Assembly (NCBI RefSeq): GCF_023487995.1
Contig: NZ_JAMFKN010000006.1
Span: 124,001-188,000 of the forward strand
Direction of reading: 5' to 3'
DNA: 64,000 nt
DNA from: Thermohalobaculum sediminis
GTDB lineage: Bacteria; Pseudomonadota; Alphaproteobacteria; Rhodobacterales; Rhodobacteraceae
Shown: positions 8,248 through 17,392 of the stretch, piece after piece
Position numbering within the stretch: the stretch's first letter is position 1
How the letters are laid out: each line of letters starts with the position of its first letter
Translations under genes and position numbers: made by a program
Notes under the pieces: generated by a model
Told to the model about the DNA's origin: nothing
Databases searched by the model: none
The model's input: only the letters and a program-made list of their open reading frames with translations

Positions 8248-10062
8248 GTGAGGGCGGGGAGACAGGCGAACGGCGCGTCCGGCGACGCGGAGGCGAGGGA
8301 CCGGGCGAAATCGGCCCGGCTGAGCCCGCTGCGGGGCCTGCTGCCCTATCTCGCGCCATACCGGCGGCATATCGCGTTCGTCGTCGTGGCGCTGGTGGCG
8401 GCGGCGGGCTTCACGCTGGCCGTGCCGGTGGCCTTCGGCCGGGTGATCGACGTCATCATGCGCGGCGACAGCGGGCTGATCGACCGCTATTTCCTCGCCC
8501 TGCTGGGGGTGGCCGCCCTGCTCGCGACCGCGACGGCGGCCCGCTTCTACCTGGTCACACGGCTGGGCGAGCGGGTGATCGCCGACCTGCGCAAGGGCGT
8601 CTTCGCCCATGTCGCGGGCATGTCGCCGGCCTTCTACGAGAGGATCATGACCACCGAGGTGCTGAGCCGGCTGACCGCCGACACGGCGATCATCCAGACG
8701 GTGGTGGGCTCGACGGCCTCGATCGCGTTGCGCAACATCCTGCTGCTGTTCGGCGGCATCGGGATGCTGCTGTGGACCTCGCCGAAGCTTACCGGCATGA
8801 CGCTGCTGATCGTGCCGGCGGTGGTGTTTCCGATCCTGATCCTGGGGCGGCGGGTGCGGCGGCTCTCGCGTCTCAGCCAGGACAAGCTGGCCGAGAGCGC
8901 GACCCATGCGGGCGAGATGCTGCAGGCCGCGCAGACCGTGCAGGCGATGAACTACGACGGCGAGGCGCGCCGGGTGTTCTCGGGCAAGGTCGAGGCGGCC
9001 TTCGGCGCGGCGAGGGAGCGGATCGGCGCGCGCTCGCTGCTCACGGTGCTGGTCATCTTCTTCATCTTCGCGGGCATCGTGGGCGTGATCTGGATCGGCG
9101 CGCGCGACGTCATCGCGGGGCGCATGAGCCCCGGCGAGATGACGCAGTTCGTGCTGTTCGCGGTGTTCACCGCGGGCGCCGTGGGCGCGCTGTCCGAGGT
9201 CTGGGGCGAGTTGCAGCGCGCGGCGGGCGCGACCGAGCGGCTGGTCGAGCTGTTGTCGATGCCGAACCCGGTGGCCGAGCCCGCCGATCCCCTGCCGGCG
9301 CCGAACCCGACCGAGGGCCGGATCGAGTTCGAGAACGTGCGCTTCGCCTACCAGACCCGCAGCGCCACGCCGGCGCTGGACGACCTGAGCTTCCACGTCG
9401 AGCCGGGCGAGACGGTGGCCCTGGTCGGCCCCTCGGGCGCGGGCAAGACGACGGTGCTGCAACTGCTGCTGCGCTTCTACGACCCCGACTCCGGCGCCAT
9501 CCGCATCGACGGCGTGCCCATCGATCGCCTGCGGCTGGCCGACCTGCGCCGGCAGATCGCGCTGGTGCCGCAGGAGCCGGTGATCTTCGCCGACACGGTC
9601 GCGGCCAATATCCGCTTCGGCCGGCCCGGGGCGAGCGATGCGGAGGTCGAGGCGGCGGCGGAGGCCGCGGCCGCCCATGACTTCGTGACCCGCCTGCCGC
9701 AGGGCTACGAGACATGGCTGGGCGAGCGGGGCGTGCTGCTGTCGGGCGGCCAGAAGCAGCGCATCGCCATCGCCCGCGCGATCCTGCGCGACGCGCCCAT
9801 CCTGCTGCTGGACGAGGCGACCTCGGCGCTCGATGCCGAGAGCGAGCGGGCGGTGCAGGCGGCGGTCGAGCGTCTCTCGCAGGGGCGCACCACGTTGGTG
9901 ATCGCGCACCGGCTGGCCACGGTGAAGCGGGCCGACCGGATCCTGGTGCTGGAGGAGGGGCGGCTGGTGGCCTCGGGCACGCATGACGAACTGGTGGCGG
10001 CGGGCGGGCTCTATGCCCGGCTCGCGCGACTGCAGTTCACCGAGGGGCTGGCGGCGGAGTGA
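8248..10062 (+). CDS. ABC exporter, fused permease/ATPase (ABCB/MsbA-like)
   Basis: 604-residue half transporter. Residues 25-310 are a six-helix ABC type-1 membrane domain. The nucleotide-binding domain has Walker A GPSGAGKTT at 394-402, the signature LSGGQ at 498-502, Walker B ILLLDEAT at 518-525 and the H-loop histidine in IAHRL. It should act as a homodimer in the inner membrane exporting a lipid-like or hydrophobic substrate; the substrate is not identifiable. The GTG at 8248 was chosen because it has a GGGAGAGG ribosome site a few bases upstream. An in-frame start at 8188 is possible but would add 20 Arg/Gly-rich residues. Confidence 0.93.
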   Translation: MRAGRQANGASGDAEARDRAKSARLSPLRGLLPYLAPYRRHIAFVVVALVAAAGFTLAVPVAFGRVIDVIMRGDSGLIDRYFLALLGVAALLATATAARFYLVTRLGERVIADLRKGVFAHVAGMSPAFYERIMTTEVLSRLTADTAIIQTVVGSTASIALRNILLLFGGIGMLLWTSPKLTGMTLLIVPAVVFPILILGRRVRRLSRLSQDKLAESATHAGEMLQAAQTVQAMNYDGEARRVFSGKVEAAFGAARERIGARSLLTVLVIFFIFAGIVGVIWIGARDVIAGRMSPGEMTQFVLFAVFTAGAVGALSEVWGELQRAAGATERLVELLSMPNPVAEPADPLPAPNPTEGRIEFENVRFAYQTRSATPALDDLSFHVEPGETVALVGPSGAGKTTVLQLLLRFYDPDSGAIRIDGVPIDRLRLADLRRQIALVPQEPVIFADTVAANIRFGRPGASDAEVEAAAEAAAAHDFVTRLPQGYETWLGERGVLLSGGQKQRIAIARAILRDAPILLLDEATSALDAESERAVQAAVERLSQGRTTLVIAHRLATVKRADRILVLEEGRLVASGTHDELVAAGGLYARLARLQFTEGLAAE

Positions 10063-10087
10063 TCCGGCCGCGGGCGCGCACCGCGCC

Positions 10088-10423
10088 TCAATCGAAGATG
10101 TCGAGGATGTCGTCGAGATCGTCGAAGCTGCGCCCGAGCCGGGCGAGGAGACCCGGCCTGTGCCGGCCCTTCTTGCGCCGCACCGGGCGGTCCTTGGGCG
10201 CGTGCGCGCCGGGCGCTTCGGCGGGATGAGGGATGGCCGGGCGCTGGCTGCGTGGGGCCTCGTGCGGGGCAGCGGCGGGAGGCATCGCCTCGATCACGCG
10301 GATCGGCGCGCCGCAGCCGTGGCAGACCAGCCGCTCGCGCCGGGCCGCGGCAGGCAGGATCGAGCGCGAGCCGCAATAGCAGCAGGCCGCGATCCTCTCA
10401 TGCGGATGTCCCCGTCGTCCCAT
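10088..10423 (-). CDS. Small zinc-ribbon protein of unknown function
   Basis: 111 residues. Two CxxC knuckles near the N-terminus (CCYCGS at 14-19 and CHGCGA near residue 34) form a rubredoxin-type zinc ribbon. A Pro/Ala-rich linker, a basic stretch (RPVRRKKGRHRP) and an acidic amphipathic tail ending DDLDDILDIFD follow. The layout of zinc ribbon, basic patch and acidic tail suggests a nucleic-acid or protein adaptor, but no function is known to me. It is convergent with the ABC exporter (25-bp gap). Codon use is normal for the region, which supports a real gene. Confidence 0.75.
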   Translation of the reverse strand: MGRRGHPHERIAACCYCGSRSILPAAARRERLVCHGCGAPIRVIEAMPPAAAPHEAPRSQRPAIPHPAEAPGAHAPKDRPVRRKKGRHRPGLLARLGRSFDDLDDILDIFD

Positions 10424-10590
10424 GCCTCACAGATATGTCAGCGCCCGGGCGATGCCAGAGGGGGTTTCGCCCCCGGGTGACGGCGCGGCAGCGCTTGCCG
10501 GGGCAGGACGGGCGTGTATTCATGACATCAGAACTCGGGACAACGGGGCGGCGGGCGGGGCGCGTGATGACCCTGCGGCGGGGAGGTCAC

Positions 10591-12495
10591 ATGGCGCAGG
10601 AACGCTTTGCCTGGGCGACGCTGGACGACAAGCGACAGATCGAGGCGATCCCGGCCGAGCAGCGCTGGCCCGGCGGCACGGTCTACCAGATGCTGGCCGG
10701 GACGGCCGCCCGCCACCCCTCGCGCCCGGCGGTGAGCTTCCAGCTGAAGGGGGGTCCCGCCGACCCCGCCGAGACGCTCGACTGGACTGCCCTGAAAGCG
10801 CAGGTGACGCAGGCGGCGAACCTCTTTCGCAGCATCGGCGTGGGCGATGGCGATGCGGTCGCTTATGTGCTCCCGAATGCCACCGAGACGGTGCTGGCCC
10901 TTCTCGGCGGCATGACCGCGGGCGTGGTGAGCCCGGTCAACCCCTTGCTCGAGACCGCGCAGATCGCCGCCATCCTTCGCGAAACGGGCGCGAAGGTGGT
11001 GGTGACGCTCGCGCCGTTCCCAAAGACCGACATCGCCCAGAAGGTGCATGCCGCCGTGGCCGAGGCGCCGGGGGTCGAGACGGTGCTCGAGGTCGATCTC
11101 AAGCGCTACTTGCGCCCGCCGCTGTCCTGGCTGGTCCCTCTGCTGCGCCCGAAGGTCGAGCGGCGGCACCGCGCGCGGGTGCTCGATTTCCGGGCCGAGC
11201 TGGCCCGTGCGCGCGCCGACGCCCTCGATTTCGCCGAGGACCGCGACCCCGACCGTATTGCCGCGATGTTCCACACCGGTGGCACGACCGGCCACCCCAA
11301 GATCGCCCGGCACTGCCAGCGCGGGATGGTCTACAACGGCCATGTCGGCGCGCTGTGCCTGATCGGGGCCGAGGACGTGCTGATCTGCCCGCTGCCGCTG
11401 TTCCATGTTCTGGCCGCCTACCCGGTGACGATGACGGCGCTGGCTTCGGGCGCGCATCTGGTGCTGCCCACCCCCGCGGGCTATCGCGGCGAGGGGGTGA
11501 TGGACAATTTCTGGAAGCTGGTCGAGCGCTGGGGCGTCAGCTTCATGGTGATGGTGCCGACCGCGGCCTCGGCGCTGATGCAGCGGCCGGTGAATGCGGA
11601 CGTCTCGAGCCTGAAATACGCCCTCTGCGGCTCGGCGCCGCTGCCGGTCGAACTGTTCCGCCGCTTCGAGGAGGCGACCGGCCTGCGCATCCTCGAGGGC
11701 TACGGCATGACCGAGGCGACCTGCCTCGTCTCGATCAACCCGCCCGATGGCGAGCGCAAGATCGGCTCGGTCGGCCTGCCGATCCCCTACACCGCCGCGA
11801 AGATCCTGCATTGCGCGGCCGACGGCACGGTGCTGCGCGACTGCGCCACCGACGAGGTGGGCGAGATCTGCCTGCGTTCGCCCGGCGTGTTCCCGGGCTA
11901 CAAGGACCCCGCGCGCAATGCCGGGCTGTTCGCGCAGCCCGGCGACTGGCTGCGAACGGGCGACCTAGGCCGGATCGACGCCGACGGCTACATCTGGATC
12001 ACCGGCCGCGCCAAGGACCTGATCATCCGCGGCGGGCACAACATCGACCCCGCGCTGATCGAGGAGGCGCTGGCCGGGCATCCCGCGGTCGCCTTCGTCG
12101 GCGCGATCGGCCAGCCGGACGCGCATTCGGGCGAGGTGCCCTGCGCCTATGTCGAGCTGGCCGCCGGGGCGCAGGTCACCCAGCAGGACCTGCTCGATTT
12201 CGCCGCTGGGCGGATCGCCGAGAAGGCGGCGGTGCCCAAGACCATCGAGATCCTCGACGAGCTGCCCAAGACGGCGGTCGGCAAGATCTTCAAGCCGGAC
12301 CTGCGCAAGCGCGCAACGGCGCGGATCTACACCCGCGCGCTCCTGGACGCGGGCATCCGGGCCGACGTGACCGTGGTCGAGGACCCGAAGCTGGGCCTGA
12401 CCGCCGAAATCGCCGTCGAGGGGCCGGAGGCCGACGAGCACGCGATCGAGGCGGTGCTGGGCGTCTTCGCGCGGCCTTGGCGGCTGCGCCGCTGA
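10591..12495 (+). CDS. AMP-forming acyl-CoA synthetase
   Basis: 634-residue ANL-superfamily ligase that activates a carboxylic acid as acyl-AMP and transfers it to CoA. The phosphate loop TGGTTGHPK lies at about 229-237, the A5 motif GYGMTE at about 371-376 and the adenylate-binding WLRTGDLGRID near residue 450. The C-terminal lysine motif LPKTAVGKIFKPDLR is intact. The chain length or aromatic nature of the substrate cannot be read. The ATG at 10591 is preceded by GGGAGG 4 bp upstream; longer frames extend into non-coding DNA. Confidence 0.93.
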   Translation: MAQERFAWATLDDKRQIEAIPAEQRWPGGTVYQMLAGTAARHPSRPAVSFQLKGGPADPAETLDWTALKAQVTQAANLFRSIGVGDGDAVAYVLPNATETVLALLGGMTAGVVSPVNPLLETAQIAAILRETGAKVVVTLAPFPKTDIAQKVHAAVAEAPGVETVLEVDLKRYLRPPLSWLVPLLRPKVERRHRARVLDFRAELARARADALDFAEDRDPDRIAAMFHTGGTTGHPKIARHCQRGMVYNGHVGALCLIGAEDVLICPLPLFHVLAAYPVTMTALASGAHLVLPTPAGYRGEGVMDNFWKLVERWGVSFMVMVPTAASALMQRPVNADVSSLKYALCGSAPLPVELFRRFEEATGLRILEGYGMTEATCLVSINPPDGERKIGSVGLPIPYTAAKILHCAADGTVLRDCATDEVGEICLRSPGVFPGYKDPARNAGLFAQPGDWLRTGDLGRIDADGYIWITGRAKDLIIRGGHNIDPALIEEALAGHPAVAFVGAIGQPDAHSGEVPCAYVELAAGAQVTQQDLLDFAAGRIAEKAAVPKTIEILDELPKTAVGKIFKPDLRKRATARIYTRALLDAGIRADVTVVEDPKLGLTAEIAVEGPEADEHAIEAVLGVFARPWRLRR

Positions 12496-12508
12496 ACCGC
12501 GTCCCATG

Positions 12509-12536
12509 TTGACAGCCGCCCGCCTGCGGGTATAGA
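12509..12536 (+). promoter_or_regulatory. Sigma-70-type promoter of rpsD
   Basis: TTGACA at 12509-12514, a 16-bp spacer and TATAGA at 12531-12536. This is the clearest vegetative promoter in the window. A start near 12543 would give a leader of about 130 nt before rpsD. Confidence 0.75.
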
Positions 12537-12545
12537 CGGCGCCAT

Positions 12546-12603
12546 CGCCGCCGCCCGTTGGGGCGGTGGTGCCGTTTTGGCGTCCGCGGCCCGCGCAAGC
12601 GGG
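12546..12603 (+). promoter_or_regulatory. Structured 5' leader of rpsD (two hairpins)
   Basis: Hairpin 1 pairs 12546-12556 with 12561-12571 (11 base pairs including two G-U pairs, GUUG loop). Hairpin 2 is CCCGC-GCAA-GCGGG at 12590-12603, with a GNRA tetraloop. Ribosomal protein S4 represses its own mRNA by binding structured leaders in Escherichia coli and Bacillus. This leader could be an alphaproteobacterial equivalent, but that is inference. Confidence 0.5.
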
Positions 12604-12671
12604 ATCCTGTCGCTTCGGGAATGAGCCCGGGGAGAGGAGGCCGCCTTGAATATTGACCGAAGGAGTAGGCC

Positions 12672-13292
12672 GTGACCAAGCGCACGTCCGCCAAATACAA
12701 GATCGACCGTCGTCTGGGCGAGAACATCTGGGGCCGCCCCAAGTCGCCGGTGAACCGCCGCGAGTACGGCCCCGGCCAGCATGGCCAGCGCCGCAAGGGC
12801 AAGATGAGCGACTTCGGCACGCAGCTGCGCGCCAAGCAGAAGCTCAAGGGCTATTACGGCGACCTGACCGAGAAGCAGTTCCGCAAGATCTATGGCGAGG
12901 CTGAGCGGCAGCGCGGCGACACCGGCGACATCCTGATCGGCCTGCTCGAGCGGCGCCTCGACGCGGTCGTCTACCGCGCCAAGTTCGTGCCCACCATGTT
13001 CGCCGCGCGCCAGTTCGTGAACCACGGCCATGTCAAGGTGAACGGCAAGCGCTGCAACATCGCCTCGGCCCGCGTCAAGGAAGGCGACATCGTCACCATC
13101 TCGGACAAGGCGCGCAACATGGCGCTGGTCATCGAGGCTGCGCAGTCGGCCGAGCGCGACGTGCCCGACTACCTCGAGGTCGATGCCTCGAAGGGCAGCG
13201 CGACCTTCCTGCGCGTGCCCGGGCTGACGGACGTGCCCTACCCGGTGCAGATGGAGCCGAACCTGGTGGTCGAGTTCTACGCCAAGAACTGA
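12672..13292 (+). CDS. rpsD: 30S ribosomal protein S4
   Basis: 206 residues, the standard S4 length. The N-terminal rRNA-binding region ([20 protein letters not shown]) is followed by the S4 RNA-binding fold around residues 95-160 ([33 protein letters not shown] region). S4 is a primary binder of 16S rRNA that nucleates assembly of the 30S body and helps decoding accuracy. The GTG at 12672 is preceded by AGGAG. The gene stands alone between its own promoter and a strong terminator, so it is a single-gene transcript here rather than part of an alpha operon. Confidence 0.98.
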   Translation: MTKRTSAKYKIDRRLGENIWGRPKSPVNRREYGPGQHGQRRKGKMSDFGTQLRAKQKLKGYYGDLTEKQFRKIYGEAERQRGDTGDILIGLLERRLDAVVYRAKFVPTMFAARQFVNHGHVKVNGKRCNIASARVKEGDIVTISDKARNMALVIEAAQSAERDVPDYLEVDASKGSATFLRVPGLTDVPYPVQMEPNLVVEFYAKN

Positions 13293-13319
13293 TCCGTCCC
13301 CGGCGGGACGACATCTTCG

Positions 13320-13356
13320 CGGGCCGGTGCCGAAAGGCGCCGGCCCGTTCTCGTTT
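13320..13356 (+). terminator. Rho-independent terminator of rpsD
   Basis: An 11-bp stem, 13321-13331 pairing with 13336-13346 (one G-U pair), with a GAAA loop, followed by a T-rich tail GTTCTCGTTT. Confidence 0.8.
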
Positions 13357-13465
13357 CGGGCGGGGGCCGTCCGTTCCCACGGTTTTGTCACCCGTATGTC
13401 GTGCGCCGCGGCTAGGCTCGGGCGCAGCTGCGCGATTCCCCGCGCGACCGATGACGGAGCCTGCG

Positions 13466-15478
13466 ATGACCCGCGACGACGAGTTCTGCAACAAGGCGCA
13501 AGCCTTCGAGGCGGCGGACGACATTCCGACCCACGCCCATCTCGGCAACACCATCGGCGACGTGATCAACCGCCGCTTCGGCCGGCGCGACCTGCTGCGC
13601 GGCGCGCTGGGGGTGGGGGCGGCCACGGCGCTTTTCGGCTCGACTGCAATCCTGTCCGCAAGCGAGGCGCGGGCGGGCGGGCAGGGCGCTGCGCGCTTCC
13701 GCTTCGACGAGATCGCTTCGGGCAATGACGAGACGCACCACATTGCGCCCGGGTATCGTGCGCAGATCCTGCTGCGCTGGGGCGATCCGATCACCGCCGG
13801 CGCGCCCGAGTTCGACCCGTTGAACCAGAGCGTCGAGGCCCAGAAGAAGCAGTTCGGTTACAACAACGACTATGTGGGCTTCGTGCCGCTCGACGCCGAG
13901 GGCACGCGCGGCGTGCTGTGCGTCAACCACGAATACACCAACGAGGAGGTGATGTTCCCCGGCCTCGGCCGGCAGGACAAGGTGGCGTTCGCCGGCATGA
14001 CGCGCGAGCTGGCCGAGATCGAGATGGCAGCCCATGGCGGCACCGTGGTCGAGATAGCGCGCGGCGCCGACGGGCAGTGGTCGGTGGTGCTCGACAGCCC
14101 GCTGAACCGGCGGATCACCGCGCTCGACACGCTGATGGCGATCGACGGGCCGGCGGCGGGGCATCCGCGGATGCAGACGACGGCCGACCCCTCGGGCACG
14201 CGGGTGATCGGCACGCTCAACAACTGCGCGGGCGGGATCACCCCCTGGGGCACCTACCTGATGGCCGAGGAGAATTTCCACGGCTATTTCTGGACATCGA
14301 AGCTCGACTTCGAGGGCAAGCCGGACCTGGGCGGCAACCCCGCCGCGGCCTCGCTGAAGCGCTATGGCGCGCCGGGGATGTGGTACAACTGGGGCCAGCA
14401 TCACCCGCGCTTCGACATCGACCGCGAGCCGAACGAGGTCAACCGCTTCGGTTGGATCGTCGAGGTCGACCCGATGGACCCCGCGGCGCTGCCGGTGAAG
14501 CACACCGCGCTGGGCCGCTTCCGCCACGAGGGGGCCGAGTCGATCGTGAACGGCGACGGTCGGGTCGTGGTCTATTCGGGCGACGACGCGCGCTTCGATT
14601 ATCTCTACCGCTTCGTCTCGGCCGGGAAGGTGACCGGCGACAAGGCGGCCGACATGCGGCTCTTGTCCGAGGGCGAGTTGTCGGTCGCGCGCTTCAACGA
14701 CGACGGCACGCTCGACTGGATGCCACTGGTCCACGGGCAGGGGCCCCTGACCGCCGCGAACGGCTTCGACGGTCAGGCCGACGTGCTGATCGACGCGCGG
14801 CTCGCCGCCGACCTGCTGGGCGCCACGCCGATGGACCGGCCCGAGGACGTGCAGCCGGCGGGCGACCGCGTCTATGTCATGCTGACCAACAACACCCGGC
14901 GCAAGCCCGACCAGGTGAACGCGGCCAACCCGCGACCCGAGAACACCTTCGGCCATATCGTCGAACTGACGGTGCCCGGCGGCGACCACGCAGCGGCGCA
15001 CGCGCGCTGGGACATCCTGGTGAAATGCGGCGACCCGGCGGTGGCCGAGGTCGGTGCCCTGTGGAACCCTGCCACCACCGGGCATGGCTGGTTCGCCTCG
15101 CCCGACAACTGCGCGGTGGACGCGGATGGGCGGCTGTGGATCTCGACCGACCAGGGCTCGGGCTGGGGCAAGACCGGCAAGTCGGACGGGCTTTACGCGC
15201 TCGAGACCGAAGGCGAAGGCCGCGGCACCTCGAAGCTGTTCTTCCGCTGCCCGGTGGGAGCCGAGCTGTGCGGCCCCTATTTCACCGCCGACCAGCGGAC
15301 GCTGTTCCTCGCGGTGCAGCACCCGGGCACGGACGGGACGAAGGACTATGCGCCGTTCGGGCGCGAGTCGACCTTCGAGGACCCGGCGACGCGCTGGCCC
15401 GACTTCAGGGACGGGATGCCGCCGCGCCCCTCGGTGGTGGTCGTGACACGCGAGGACGGCGGGCGGATCGCATCCTGA
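13466..15478 (+). CDS. PhoX-family (DUF839) alkaline phosphatase-like protein, Tat-exported
   Basis: 670 residues. A twin-arginine signal (GRRDLLRGALGV, R40-R41) is followed by a hydrophobic stretch and an Ala-rich cleavage region near residue 70, so it is exported folded to the periplasm. The rest is the PhoX beta-propeller family, with characteristic stretches such as CVNHEYTNEE, NNCAGGITPWGTYLMAEENF and GWFASPDNCAVD. PhoX enzymes are Ca/Fe-dependent phosphomonoesterases used to obtain phosphate, although not every DUF839 protein has been assayed. The ATG at 13466 has GGAG 7 bp upstream; the in-frame ATG at 13451 is an alternative. No Pho box was recognised. Confidence 0.88.
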   Translation: MTRDDEFCNKAQAFEAADDIPTHAHLGNTIGDVINRRFGRRDLLRGALGVGAATALFGSTAILSASEARAGGQGAARFRFDEIASGNDETHHIAPGYRAQILLRWGDPITAGAPEFDPLNQSVEAQKKQFGYNNDYVGFVPLDAEGTRGVLCVNHEYTNEEVMFPGLGRQDKVAFAGMTRELAEIEMAAHGGTVVEIARGADGQWSVVLDSPLNRRITALDTLMAIDGPAAGHPRMQTTADPSGTRVIGTLNNCAGGITPWGTYLMAEENFHGYFWTSKLDFEGKPDLGGNPAAASLKRYGAPGMWYNWGQHHPRFDIDREPNEVNRFGWIVEVDPMDPAALPVKHTALGRFRHEGAESIVNGDGRVVVYSGDDARFDYLYRFVSAGKVTGDKAADMRLLSEGELSVARFNDDGTLDWMPLVHGQGPLTAANGFDGQADVLIDARLAADLLGATPMDRPEDVQPAGDRVYVMLTNNTRRKPDQVNAANPRPENTFGHIVELTVPGGDHAAAHARWDILVKCGDPAVAEVGALWNPATTGHGWFASPDNCAVDADGRLWISTDQGSGWGKTGKSDGLYALETEGEGRGTSKLFFRCPVGAELCGPYFTADQRTLFLAVQHPGTDGTKDYAPFGRESTFEDPATRWPDFRDGMPPRPSVVVVTREDGGRIAS

Positions 15479-15501
15479 CACGCGCCCGGGCGGGGTATTG
15501 C

Positions 15502-15523
15502 GGCCGGGGCGTGCGCCCCGGCC
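15502..15523. terminator. GC-rich hairpin between convergent genes
   Basis: GGCCGGGGC at 15502-15510 pairs exactly with 15515-15523 around a GTGC loop. It sits between the convergent PhoX and SulP genes and may terminate both transcripts. There is no T-run, so it is called with moderate confidence. Confidence 0.5.
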
Positions 15524-15557
15524 TTCGCCGCGGCGTGTCCACGATGGGCGGGGGCCG

Positions 15558-17195
15558 TCAGGCGGCCTCCGCCTTGCCGCCGATCTCGGCCAAGGCGGCC
15601 GCGACCGCCGCCTCGCGGTCGGGGTGGACGCGCCCGTGGCCGACGAGGTCGAGCACCCCGAGCCCCGCCAGCGTCTTGCGCGCGACGCCCGAGAGCGCCG
15701 CGACATGGCACACCGCCCCGGCATCCTGGGCGCTGCGCACCAGTTCCTCGAGCGCCATGGCGGCCGAGGTATCGATATGCGCGGCCTCGGTGAAATCGAA
15801 CACCACCGCGCGCGTCTCGGTGACCGTGCGGCCGAGCGCGCGCGTGAGCTGCCGGGCCGAGGCGTAGGAGAAGCGTCCCCGCATCCGGATGAGCTGGATC
15901 CGTCCCGCGCTGTCCGCAAGCGCGCTGGCGGTTTCGGGGTGGAGGGGACCGGTTCCGGGCGCGGGCAGGGCGATGGCCTCGACACCCTTCATCTCCTCGA
16001 CCTCCATCCAGCGGGCGGTGGCGAAGCCCGCGACGATCAGGCCGACGGCCACCGCCGTGATCAGGTCGACCGCAACCGTCAGCCCCATGGTGATCAGCAT
16101 GACCGAGACCTTGTCGCGTGGCGCATGGCGCAGGCGCCTCAGATACCCCCAGTCGATGATATCCCAGCCGACCTTGAGCAGGATGCCCGCGAGCGCGGCA
16201 TGGGGCACGCGCTCGGCCAGCGGTCCGAGGCCGAGGGCGAAGCCGAGCAGCACCACGGCATGGAGCGCGCCCGAAAGCGGCGTGGTGCCGCCCGCGCGGA
16301 CATTGACGACCGTGCGCATGGTCGCCCCCGCGCCCGGCAGCCCGCCGACCAGCCCGGCCGCGAGGTTGCCGATGCCCTGGCCGATCAGCTCGCGGTCGCT
16401 GTCGTGCCGGGTGCGGGTGATCGAGTCGGCGACGAGCGAGGTGAGCAGGCTGTCGATCGAGCCCAGCAGGGCAAGCACGAGCGCCGCCTGCAGGATCTGC
16501 GGCAACTCATCGAGCACGAGGGTCGGCACCACCAGTTCGGGCAGCCCGCCGGGCACCTCGCCGATCACCGGGGCGCCGCCAAGCGCCACGATCCCCATCA
16601 GCGTCCCGACGACCAGCGCGGCGAGCGGCGCCGGCAGGATGTGGGCCGCGCGCCGCGGCCAGGCGATCATGATGAACAGGCAGGCGATGCCGATCGCCAG
16701 CGCTTCGGCATTCACCGCGTCGGGGATCGCGGGCCAGGCCAGGACGGCGCCGATCGGCCCGCCCTCGGCGGCCGGCAGCCCGAAGAAGGGCAGCGCCTGG
16801 ATCAGGATGATGATCACGCCGATCCCGGACATGAAGCCCGAGACGACCGAGTAGGGCGTGTAGGACACGAACCGCCCAAGCCGCGCCAGCCCGAAGGCGA
16901 TCTGGAACAGCCCGCCCAGCATGACGATGGTGAAGGCCTCGGCGAGGTTCTGCGCATACTGGGCGACCACCGCCCCCATCACCACCGTCATCGGTCCGGT
17001 CGGGCCCGACACCTGCGCGCGCGTGCCGCCGAGCACGGCCGCGAAGAAGCCCGAGGCGATGGCGCCCCACAGGCCCGCGATGGCCCCGGCGCCCGAGGCG
17101 ACGCCGAAGGCGAGCGCGAGCGGCAGCGCCACCACGGCCGCCGTGAGTCCGCCGAAGATGTCTCCGCGCAGTGTTCTGGCCGAGGCAGGGCTCAC
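15558..17195 (-). CDS. SulP-family anion transporter with C-terminal STAS domain
   Basis: 545 residues. The SulP membrane domain (about residues 8-400, 10-14 helices) begins LRGDIFGGLTAAVVALPLALAFG and contains the conserved GPTGPMTVVMGA region. A STAS domain follows (about 430-530, with VVFDFTEAAHIDTSAAMALEEL, where the Asp-Thr-Ser matches the anti-sigma-antagonist phosphorylation site region). The family carries sulfate, bicarbonate or other anions. The GTG at 17195 has GGAGG 8 bp upstream; longer frames would add a low-complexity Arg/Ser tail. Confidence 0.92.
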   Translation of the reverse strand: MSPASARTLRGDIFGGLTAAVVALPLALAFGVASGAGAIAGLWGAIASGFFAAVLGGTRAQVSGPTGPMTVVMGAVVAQYAQNLAEAFTIVMLGGLFQIAFGLARLGRFVSYTPYSVVSGFMSGIGVIIILIQALPFFGLPAAEGGPIGAVLAWPAIPDAVNAEALAIGIACLFIMIAWPRRAAHILPAPLAALVVGTLMGIVALGGAPVIGEVPGGLPELVVPTLVLDELPQILQAALVLALLGSIDSLLTSLVADSITRTRHDSDRELIGQGIGNLAAGLVGGLPGAGATMRTVVNVRAGGTTPLSGALHAVVLLGFALGLGPLAERVPHAALAGILLKVGWDIIDWGYLRRLRHAPRDKVSVMLITMGLTVAVDLITAVAVGLIVAGFATARWMEVEEMKGVEAIALPAPGTGPLHPETASALADSAGRIQLIRMRGRFSYASARQLTRALGRTVTETRAVVFDFTEAAHIDTSAAMALEELVRSAQDAGAVCHVAALSGVARKTLAGLGVLDLVGHGRVHPDREAAVAAALAEIGGKAEAA

Positions 17196-17392
17196 GGGAC
17201 GCACCCTCCGCGCGGGAGACGACACAGATGTGGAGAGGCTAAGTCGAAGGGCAGGTCCGCTGCAAGGCCGCCGCGGAGGCCCATCGGTTCGGCTCACGCC
17301 GTTGCGCGGACGGCAAGACTGCCTTCCCCGCAGGGCACTGGCATGTGCCTCGCGGAAAGAGTAGGGCTTGAGCGTCCGAGGAGCCTCCGCCC

